This document shows positions 5,940 through 12,118 of a stretch of DNA of 23,723 nt, piece after piece; position 1 is the stretch's first letter, and every line of letters begins with the position of its first letter. Position numbers and translations under genes: made by a program. The notes beneath the pieces are model-generated. The model was not told the origin of the DNA, did no database searches, and saw only the letters and a program-made list of their open reading frames with translations. This stretch comes from a virus: positions 1-23,723 of the IMG/VR virus record IMGVR_UViG_3300036832_000542. The stretch is one strand, 5' to 3'.

Positions 5940-7145
5940 GTGACGGTCGTGTCTGCCGCCCAGGTCGTACCCCGGGCCAGTCTGCGGGACAGTGGCCTCG
6001 TGCCGCCTCCGGGCACCATCGGCGGCGGCACCTGGGGCATCCCCGGGCCCTACGTCTGGGACGCCACCACGGCCCGCCAGATCCCATCTGTCGGCCGCTG
6101 CCTCGGCCTGTACGGCGGCATGGTCAAGCAGATGCCGATGAACTGCTACCGGGGCGGCCAGCCGCTGCCCCGGCCCCGCCTGTTGGCCCGGCCCGACCCG
6201 ACGCGGGGCGGCCCGTGGTTCGTCCAGGTGTCGGTCGAGGACTACCTGCTCAACGGCAACGCCATTTCACAGGTCACGGCCCGCGACGTGAACGGCTGGC
6301 CGCTGGCCATGGTCTGGTGGCCGGCCTCGTGGGTCTACATCTCGTGGATGCCGCCCGACCCCAACAACGTCGAATACTGGCTGCTCGGCACCAAGATGAG
6401 GACCGAGGACGTGGTCCACGTCCGGCGCGGGGCCGACCGCTGGTATCCGGTGCGCGGTACCGGCGTGGTCGAGGAGAATCTGGGCACGCTCAACCGGGTG
6501 GCGGCCGAGGAGATGTACGAGGCCTCGGCCCTGTCCAACGGCGCCGTGCCCTCGGTCGCCATCATCACGCCCCAGGCCACCCTGACCCAGGACGTGGCCG
6601 ACGACGCCAAGGCCAACTGGATCACCAAGTTCGGCGGGCCCAACCGTGAGCCCGCCGTCCTGCCCAACGGCACCGTGGTCCAGCCGCTGGCCTGGTCGCC
6701 GTCGGACGCCCAGCTCACCGAGGCCCGCCGCATGTCGCTGACCGACGTGGCCAATATGTTCAACCTCGACGGCTACTGGCTCGGGGCCCCGGTGGCCGGC
6801 ATGACCTACCGCACGGCCGGCCCGCAGTATCAGCAGATTCTGCGGACCTCCCTCGAACCGGTGCTGGCCGACTTCGAGGATGTCTGGAGCGACGCCTGGC
6901 TGCCCCGGGGCCAGTCGGTGCACTTCGACCGTAACCAGCTGCTCCGTGACGACCTGACCACGACGGCCGCGGCCATGGCCACGCTCGTCGGCGCCGGCAT
7001 CATCGCCCCGGCCGAGGCCCGGGCCTACATGGACCTGCCGACGGCCCAGGGCGACCTGCTCGCCGTCGCGCCTTCGATCGACCCCGGACCGGACCCGGCC
7101 GGCACCGTGCCGCCGGCGCTAGGAGGAGGCCCGAGCCCACCATGA
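5940..7145 (+). CDS. Portal protein, HK97 family
   Basis: 401 aa, GTG start. Forms the ring at the capsid vertex through which DNA enters and to which the tail joins. It shows the usual HK97/phage_portal layout: an N-terminal segment with VGRCLGLYGGMVKQMPMNCYRGG, a core with EDYLLNGNAISQV, the EDVVHVRR strand, AAEEMYEASALSNGAVPSV, then the wing/clip SLTDVANMFNLDGYWLGAPV and a C-terminal proline/glycine tail. The C-terminal stop overlaps the protease ATG (ATGA), and an AGGAGG just upstream supplies the protease ribosome site. Confidence 0.9.
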   Translation: MTVVSAAQVVPRASLRDSGLVPPPGTIGGGTWGIPGPYVWDATTARQIPSVGRCLGLYGGMVKQMPMNCYRGGQPLPRPRLLARPDPTRGGPWFVQVSVEDYLLNGNAISQVTARDVNGWPLAMVWWPASWVYISWMPPDPNNVEYWLLGTKMRTEDVVHVRRGADRWYPVRGTGVVEENLGTLNRVAAEEMYEASALSNGAVPSVAIITPQATLTQDVADDAKANWITKFGGPNREPAVLPNGTVVQPLAWSPSDAQLTEARRMSLTDVANMFNLDGYWLGAPVAGMTYRTAGPQYQQILRTSLEPVLADFEDVWSDAWLPRGQSVHFDRNQLLRDDLTTTAAAMATLVGAGIIAPAEARAYMDLPTAQGDLLAVAPSIDPGPDPAGTVPPALGGGPSPP

Positions 7146-7816
7146 GAACCTTCGAGGCCACGGCGGCCAACCCCGGACCCGACGGCAACGCCGAGCAGCA
7201 CCCGGCCTACCGCTCGACCTTCGCCCTGCGAGACAGCGGCCGGGTGGGGCATCACTACCTGGAGGGCCGCGCCGTGCCCTATGACACCCCGGCCAATGTC
7301 GGGTGGTTCATGGAGGCCCACGCCTTTAAGTCCCTGGAGCGCTCGACCCGCGGCGGCACGGCCCGCCAGTTGCCCTTGTTGCTGTTCCATGACAACCGCT
7401 CGTGGCCGGCCGGGCACGCCGAGCAGTGGACGCACGAGGCCGACGGCCTCCACGGCGTCTGGCGCCTCAACGACACGCCCGAGGCCCAACAGGCGGCCGA
7501 GCTCGCCGCCGCCGGTGACCTGACCGGGCTCTCGATCGGGTTCCAACCCATCCGCTCGCAGTGGGAGATGCTCGACCAGGGCGACTGGGATCCCGACGCC
7601 GGGCCCGACCACATGGACCGGGTCACCCGGCTCGAATCTCGCCTGCTCGAAGTGTCACTGACGCCGACGCCGGTCTTCGCCGATGCCGAGGTGACCATGG
7701 TGCGCCACGCCCGGCGCACCTATTCGGCCACCGACCGGCGCACCTGGCTCGGCGGCACGGGCACGCCCGAGCTGGATCACTGGCGGCGCTTGACCGCTGA
7801 CTTACACTCGCGATAG
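7142..7816 (+). CDS. Prohead (capsid maturation) protease
   Basis: 224 aa serine protease of the HK97/U35 family that removes the scaffold-like part of the capsid protein during head maturation. Visible: EGRAVPYDTPANVG, the catalytic His segment LLLFHDN (His83), the catalytic Ser segment DLTGLSIGF, and the C-terminal RLLEVSLTPTPVFADAEV strand typical of the family. ATG with AGGAGGAGG about 12 bases upstream. It lies directly between portal and capsid, the standard order. Confidence 0.9.
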   Translation: MRTFEATAANPGPDGNAEQHPAYRSTFALRDSGRVGHHYLEGRAVPYDTPANVGWFMEAHAFKSLERSTRGGTARQLPLLLFHDNRSWPAGHAEQWTHEADGLHGVWRLNDTPEAQQAAELAAAGDLTGLSIGFQPIRSQWEMLDQGDWDPDAGPDHMDRVTRLESRLLEVSLTPTPVFADAEVTMVRHARRTYSATDRRTWLGGTGTPELDHWRRLTADLHSR

Positions 7817-7962
7817 CGAAGCACGCGGCCAGCCCCGCCGCTCGTCCCCGGCCCTCGGCCCGGGTGCCGACCAGGTCGGCCCCACCCGGAGGCCACGACG
7901 AGGACACGCCGGCGCCAGCACCTGAGCGCCCGAAGTGTCGATGCGACCCGGAGGTCTGACCC
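7803..7962 (+). promoter_or_regulatory. Candidate capsid promoter and structured mRNA leader
   Basis: TACACT at 7803-7808, at the very end of the protease gene, is a good actinobacterial -10 box, though no good -35 lies at the right distance. It would start a transcript with a leader of about 145 bases before the capsid GTG at 7963. The leader has no convincing gene and contains a hairpin: CGGGTGCCGA (7861-7870) pairs with TCGG (7876-7879) and CACCCG (7883-7888) with a small C bulge. A separate strong promoter and stable leader would fit the high demand for capsid protein. Confidence 0.35.
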
Positions 7963-9363
7963 GTGAATCCTGTCCTGGTGTCCCTGCACGAGCAGCGCGA
8001 GACCCAACTGGCCAACATGGACGCCCTGTTGGCCCAGGTGGCGGCCGACGGCCGTGACCTCGTCGAGGCCGAGCGCAAGCTGCTCGAAGCGTGCCGCCAA
8101 CGGGTGGCCGAGCTCGACGAGCAGATAGAGCCGCTGGAGGCCATCGAGGCCCTGCGCGGGACCCACGCCGACACCCTGGCCGCCCTGCCGCGCGCCGAGC
8201 GCCTGGCCGCCACGCCCCGGCGGGCCGACGGCGGCGAGCGCGCCCCCGTCTACCGCTCGGCCGGCGCCTTCCTGGTCGACTACCTGGCCGCCCGCGGGAT
8301 CTCCGACCGTGGCGTGCCCGACCGTGAGGCCGAGGCCCGCCTGGCCCAGACCCGGGCCGTGGCCGACCAGAAGACGACCGACACGACGGGCATCCTGCCG
8401 ACGCCGATCGTCGGCCAGGTGGTCAACCTCATCGACGCCAACCGGCCGTTCGTCTCCTCGCTCGGCGGGGCCAAGGCCCTGGCCGGCATCCCCGGGGCCA
8501 CCTTCACCCGCCCGAAGATCACGACCCACACGACCGTCGGCCAACAGGTGCCGGCCGGCGGGGCCGGGGAGAAGACCCAGCTACCCAGCCAGAAGATGAC
8601 CATCTCGCCGGTGTCCTTCGCCAAGAACACCTACGGCGGCACGGTCGACATCAGCCGCCAGGACATCGACTGGACGAGCCCGAGCGCCTGGGACATCTTG
8701 GTGCGCGACCTGGCCAACGTCTACGCCGTCCAGACCGAGACGGCGGCCTCGGCCGCCTTCAAGGCGGCGAGCACGGCGACGCCGGTGGTCGTGGCGACCA
8801 ACGACCTCAAGGGTTGGACGCTGGCCCTCTACACCGCGGCCATGCACAGCTACCAGGCCGGGTTCATGATGCCCGACCGGATCTGGTGCAGCCTCGATGT
8901 CTGGGCCGCGCTGGGTTCATTGGTCGACGTGGCCCGGGTCGTGTTCCCGGCCGACAGCGCCGTCGGCGGCGACGCCATGGACGGCATGGACGCCGGCGGG
9001 GCCAGCCTGGCCAACTTCCGCGGCGACATCCTCGGCCTGCCCCGAATCGTCGTGCCGACCTTCGCCGCCGGGACGTGCATCGTCGGGCCCTCGGGCCTCT
9101 TCGAGGTCTACGAGGAGGTCATCGGGCTGCTCAGCGTCATCGAGCCCAGCATCCTCGGCGTCCAGGTCGCCTACGGCGGCTACCTGGCCTGGGGCACGCT
9201 GGCCGGCGGGGCGTTCGTGTCGCTGACGCCACCGGCCGGGATGCCGACCATGGCCGAGCTCGACGGCGACGCTCCGGCCGAGGCACCGGCCGACGAGACC
9301 CCGCCCGAGGTCAGCGGCGGCTCGGGTCCCTTGCCGGCCAAGAGGGCGGCCAGTCCGAAGTGA
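7963..9363 (+). CDS. Major capsid protein, HK97 fold with N-terminal scaffold (delta) domain
   Basis: 466 aa, GTG start with GGAGG at 7950-7954. The first 100 residues are a coiled-coil-like delta domain (VEAERKLLEACRQRVAELDEQ), presumably cut off by the protease encoded upstream. Then come ADQKTTDTTGILPTPIVGQV and INANRPF-type HK97 capsid strands, an E-loop-like region (GEKTQLPSQKMT), the long spine helix region SAWDILVRDLANVYAVQTE, and a P-domain ending VAYGGYLAWGTLAGGAFV. The final 45 residues are an acidic/proline tail. It forms the icosahedral shell. Confidence 0.92.
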   Translation: MNPVLVSLHEQRETQLANMDALLAQVAADGRDLVEAERKLLEACRQRVAELDEQIEPLEAIEALRGTHADTLAALPRAERLAATPRRADGGERAPVYRSAGAFLVDYLAARGISDRGVPDREAEARLAQTRAVADQKTTDTTGILPTPIVGQVVNLIDANRPFVSSLGGAKALAGIPGATFTRPKITTHTTVGQQVPAGGAGEKTQLPSQKMTISPVSFAKNTYGGTVDISRQDIDWTSPSAWDILVRDLANVYAVQTETAASAAFKAASTATPVVVATNDLKGWTLALYTAAMHSYQAGFMMPDRIWCSLDVWAALGSLVDVARVVFPADSAVGGDAMDGMDAGGASLANFRGDILGLPRIVVPTFAAGTCIVGPSGLFEVYEEVIGLLSVIEPSILGVQVAYGGYLAWGTLAGGAFVSLTPPAGMPTMAELDGDAPAEAPADETPPEVSGGSGPLPAKRAASPK

Positions 9364-9773
9364 CCTGGACGCTCAAACCTCGCGGCTCGTGGGGTGAGGC
9401 GACCTCGTCGGCACCGGCAACCGACTTCCCGGCAGCGCTGGCGCTGCCGGGGAGTTGGCACTGGTATCCGGGCGGCACGACGTTGTTGGTCCGTAAGGAC
9501 CAGTGGGCCACGCTGGGCGCCATCCCGGGCGTGGACTCGATCGTGCCCAACGGCGGGCCGGTGGCCGGCGGTACCGGGGTCACCATCAACGGGGAAGGGC
9601 TGACCGGCTCGACCGGCGTGACCTTCGGCGGCACGGCGGCCACCGGGTTTCTGGTCAACGCCGACAACCGGATCACCTGTATCGCCCCGGCCCACGCCGC
9701 CGGCGCCGTCGCCGTCGTCGTGCTCAATCCGCGGGGCAACGTGACCGTCAACAACGGGTTCACCTACTCGTAA
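9360..9773 (+). CDS. IPT/TIG (Ig-like) domain protein, possible capsid or connector decoration
   Basis: 137 aa from a GTG overlapping the capsid stop. The N-terminal 50 residues carry WHWYPGGTTLLVRKDQWATL. The rest is one immunoglobulin-like IPT/TIG fold: SIVPNGGPVAGGTGVTING (first strands), GLTGSTGVTFGG, and a CIAPAHAAGAVAVVV strand ending with NNGFTYS. This 'P..GP..GGT.V.I.G' pattern is typical of IPT/TIG domains. Ig-like proteins on phage heads bind cell-surface sugars weakly. The place directly after the capsid gene fits a head decoration protein, but a connector part is also possible. Confidence 0.75.
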   Translation: MTWTLKPRGSWGEATSSAPATDFPAALALPGSWHWYPGGTTLLVRKDQWATLGAIPGVDSIVPNGGPVAGGTGVTINGEGLTGSTGVTFGGTAATGFLVNADNRITCIAPAHAAGAVAVVVLNPRGNVTVNNGFTYS

Positions 9774-10144
9774 TGGCCGCCTGGCCGCAGTTGAAAGAGG
9801 TCCGGGCGTTGCTGCGCCTCCAGCCCGACCCGGTCGAGGACGGGTTCATCGCCTCGGCGCTGGCCGCGGCCATCGACTACGGCAACCGGAGGACGAACTA
9901 CCAGTGGCCGCCCTCGGGGTTTCCTCCCGACCCCGGGGTGCGGTCATCCCTCGACACCGACCCGCTCGACCTGCCCGACGCCGTACACGAGGCCTGCCTG
10001 TTTCACGCGGCGCGCCTCTACCGTCGCCGCGACACGATCGACGGCACGATCGGGTTCGGTGACGCCGGCGTCGTGCGGGTCGGGCGTTACGACGCCGACA
10101 TCGAGGCCCTCTATTCGAGCGTCGGGCCGCTCGTGTTCGGGTGA
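9773..10144 (+). CDS. Head-tail connector / adaptor (gp6-like)
   Basis: 123 aa; its ATG overlaps the preceding TAA (TAATG). All-helical adaptor type: LKEVRALLRLQPDPVEDGFIASALAAAIDYGNRRT, then LDLPDAVHEACLFHAARLYRRRDTIDG and a C-terminal GRYDADIEALYSSVGP. The pattern (helix, 'A..YI/IDY', 'P..v..A.l..A..LYRRR') matches gp6-type ring proteins that bind beneath the portal. Position after the capsid gene agrees. Confidence 0.75.
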   Translation: MAAWPQLKEVRALLRLQPDPVEDGFIASALAAAIDYGNRRTNYQWPPSGFPPDPGVRSSLDTDPLDLPDAVHEACLFHAARLYRRRDTIDGTIGFGDAGVVRVGRYDADIEALYSSVGPLVFG

Positions 10145-10536
10145 GCTGGGACCGCCCGGCCGTGGCCGCCGCCCTCGCCCAGGTGTTGACCGACGCCGTG
10201 GCCGCCGCCGATCTGGCCGTGACCGTCTTCAAGGCGCCACCGCTCACGCTCAACGCCCCGGCCCTCGTGGTCGGGTTCCCGGCCACCGTCGCCTACCACG
10301 TCCCGGCGTTCAGCGTCGACCTGGCCACCATCGTGGTGACGGCCATGGCCGGCATCGACGACCCCGACACGGCCGACCAACTGACCACACTGGCCCGAGA
10401 GGCCATCGAGGCCGACTCGTCACTCGGCGGCGTCGTGCCGGTGGCCAAGCCCGTCGAGCAGCGCAACTGGCGCGGCCTCAACGTCGGCGGGAGCGATTTC
10501 CTCGCTGTTGACCTAGCCGTAGAGATCCACGCATGA
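10141..10536 (+). CDS. Head closure or tail terminator-like protein
   Basis: 131 aa from a GTG overlapping the previous stop. Begins VSWDRPAVAAALAQVLTDAV, followed by strands (VVGFPATVAYHVPAFSVDLATIVV) and a helix DTADQLTTLAREAIE, then a strand-rich C-terminus ending FLAVDLAVEIHA. The fold pattern (alpha, beta sheet, alpha, beta) and place just before the major tail protein match tail terminator (tail completion) proteins that cap the tail tube. Sequence alone does not separate terminator from head closure protein. Confidence 0.6.
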   Translation: MSWDRPAVAAALAQVLTDAVAAADLAVTVFKAPPLTLNAPALVVGFPATVAYHVPAFSVDLATIVVTAMAGIDDPDTADQLTTLAREAIEADSSLGGVVPVAKPVEQRNWRGLNVGGSDFLAVDLAVEIHA

Positions 10537-10550
10537 AAGGGACATGACCG

Positions 10551-11201
10551 ATGGCCGACCCCGTAGCCGCAGTGACAACGCCGGTCATGATGACCGACAC
10601 CTACGTCGAGCTGGAGGCGATCAACCTCAAGTGCTTGTGCATGTCGGTCAAGCTGCAGGCCGAGAACAAGCCCATCGAACAGATCACGTTCTGCGGCGTG
10701 CAGGATTATCCGGGCCCGGTGAAGTGGCACCTGGTCATGAAGCTGGCCCAGACCTTCGACGCCGGCGGCACCGACGCCGCCCTGCAGCTCGCCATCAACA
10801 ACTACGCCGCCAACGGGGCCCCGGCGCCGTTCAAAGTGCGCCCGTTCGGGTCGCGCCCGGCCGCCACCAACAATCCCGAGTTCACCGGGTTCGCCATCCC
10901 CCAGCCTTACGACATCTTCGGTGGCGACGCCGGAGCGGCCTCCGAGGTCGACGTGGACTGGATCCTCACCGCGCCACCGGTGCGGGGCACCGGCGCCGCC
11001 ATCCCGGCCACCGGGGCCTCGGCCGGCACGCCGGGCCAGTTCTCCCCGGCCGGGTGCACCGTCCCGGCCAACCTGGCCGGCCTGTCCGGCGTCACGGCCA
11101 GCCCGACGACGACGTGGGGCGCCGGCCAGTACGTCGTGACGGCCGACCTGTTGGCCGCCAACTGGAACGGCACGGCCTGGGTCGCCGGCAAGCACCCGTG
11201 A
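10551..11201 (+). CDS. Major tail (tube) protein with C-terminal decoration module
   Basis: 216 aa; ATG with AAAGGGA upstream. The first 145 residues form the tube domain (NLKCLCMSVKLQAENKPIEQ, FCGVQDYPGPVKWHLVMKLAQTF, ending EVDVDWILT). After a GTGAAIPATGASAG linker the last 60 residues (GQFSPAGCTVPANLAGLSG, TTWGAGQYVV, WNGTAWVAG) form a small module of a type common at the C-termini of actinophage virion proteins, likely exposed on the tail surface. It assembles hundreds of copies around the tape measure. Confidence 0.8.
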   Translation: MADPVAAVTTPVMMTDTYVELEAINLKCLCMSVKLQAENKPIEQITFCGVQDYPGPVKWHLVMKLAQTFDAGGTDAALQLAINNYAANGAPAPFKVRPFGSRPAATNNPEFTGFAIPQPYDIFGGDAGAASEVDVDWILTAPPVRGTGAAIPATGASAGTPGQFSPAGCTVPANLAGLSGVTASPTTTWGAGQYVVTADLLAANWNGTAWVAGKHP

Positions 11202-11674
11202 GCGAACCCGTCGTCGGCATCGTCGGCATGGCCGCGCTGCGGCGCGACCTGGCCCGTATGGCCACCGACGAGTCGGGCCCGCTCTACGCCGCCCTCAAGC
11301 AGGCCGGCACCGAGGCCATCCAGCCGATCATCGAGGCGGCCCGCTCGGCCATCCCGGCCAGCGACCGGGCCAGCGCCGAGGGCCGCGGCAAGCTGGCCGC
11401 CTCGGTGCGCGGCTCGGGCACCCGCACCGGGGCCACCGTCCGCATGGGCTCGGCCGCCGTGCCCTACGCCGGCTGGATGGAGTTCGGCGGGACCCGGCGC
11501 TCTCCGCACCGGTCCTTCCGCGAGATCGTCCACACCGGGCGGTACCTGTACCCGGCGGCCCGGGGCCTGGAGGGCCGGGCGGCCGAGAGCTACTCCTACG
11601 CCCTCGGCCGGATCTTCGCCAGTGCCGGCGTCTGGACCAACACCACGAGCGACCCGGGAGCGATCCATGACTGA
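11198..11674 (+). CDS. HK97 gp10-like head-tail/tail component
   Basis: 158 aa from a GTG overlapping the major tail stop. Begins with a helical LRRDLARMATDESG segment and contains AIPASDRASAEGRGKLAASVRGSG and the gp10 hallmark VPYAGWMEFGG followed by SPHRSFREIV and YLYPAARGLE. These are characteristic of the HK97 gp10-like family, proteins acting in head-tail joining or tail completion. Order here is unusual in that it follows the major tail gene instead of preceding it, as in some actinophages. Confidence 0.75.
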   Translation: MSEPVVGIVGMAALRRDLARMATDESGPLYAALKQAGTEAIQPIIEAARSAIPASDRASAEGRGKLAASVRGSGTRTGATVRMGSAAVPYAGWMEFGGTRRSPHRSFREIVHTGRYLYPAARGLEGRAAESYSYALGRIFASAGVWTNTTSDPGAIHD

Positions 11675-12011
11675 CAACGGCGACCCCATCTACGACGACG
11701 AGCCGGTCGTCATCTCGGCCACCGGGTTCGCCATGCGGATCTCGGCCGACGGGTTGCGGGCGCTCAAGAAGGGCTCGGGCCACACCATGACCGAGCTACT
11801 CTCCGACGAGGACGACGAGGTAAGTCGGTTGCAGGTGCTCGCCTTCGCCGAGCTCTACCGGCGCCTGGCCCCGCTCGGCCACCTGCCCGACGCGGCCGAG
11901 CTCTGGGCCCGGGCCGGCCAGGTCGAGCTCGACCTGGAATCGCCGGCACCGGACCCTACGCCCAGCGGGCCCTCGACGGGCTCGCCACCTTCTGCCGATA
12001 TTGGCGCATGA
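11667..12011 (+). CDS. Tail assembly chaperone, G-type
   Basis: 114 aa; ATG 11667 overlaps the end of the previous gene. Acidic N-terminus (YDDEPVVISATGF), a helical core (GLRALKKGSGHTMTELLSD, VLAFAELYRRLAPLG, AAELWARAGQVELDLE), then a low-complexity proline/serine tail (SPAPDPTPSGPSTGSPP). The tail is poor in structure, while the -1 frame over the same bases reads as a good protein (GTGPYAQRALDGLATFCRYW) joining the downstream T-type gene. This is the expected look of a G/GT frameshift pair located before the tape measure. Confidence 0.75.
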   Translation: MTDNGDPIYDDEPVVISATGFAMRISADGLRALKKGSGHTMTELLSDEDDEVSRLQVLAFAELYRRLAPLGHLPDAAELWARAGQVELDLESPAPDPTPSGPSTGSPPSADIGA

Positions 12012-12115
12012 GCCCGGCCGAGGTGGACGCCCTCGACCCCGAGGTGTACGCCGCGTTCATCCGCTACATGGTGCGTGAGGCGCGCGAGATCGAGCGCGCC
12101 AACAAGCGGCGGTAA
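12008..12115 (+). CDS. Tail assembly chaperone, T-type (frameshift extension)
   Basis: Reads MSPAEVDALDPEVYAAFIRY followed by a charged helix MVREAREIERANKRR: 35 aa if started at ATG 12008, which overlaps the G-type stop as ATGA. The frame is open upstream and continues with GPYAQRALDGLATFCRYWR directly before that Met, so the natural product is probably a G-T fusion made by -1 frameshifting somewhere before about 11942. I found no canonical X_XXY_YYZ slippery heptamer in the overlap by eye. GT proteins bind the tape measure and recruit tail subunits. Confidence 0.65.
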   Translation: MSPAEVDALDPEVYAAFIRYMVREAREIERANKRR

Positions 12116-12118
12116 GCC

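Noticed and set aside
4391-6040. Long minus-strand open frame (549 codons) opposite the large terminase
   Set aside because: Product is low-complexity Gly/Pro/Arg/Val typical of the antisense of GC-rich genes; the plus strand has clear terminase motifs.
7790-7808. TTGACC and TACACT as a complete -35/-10 promoter
   Set aside because: Only seven bases separate them, far too close; only the -10-like box is kept as a weak candidate.
10293-11195. Minus-strand open frame opposite the connector and major tail genes
   Set aside because: Gly/Arg/Val-rich composition and no conserved motifs; both plus-strand genes are well supported.
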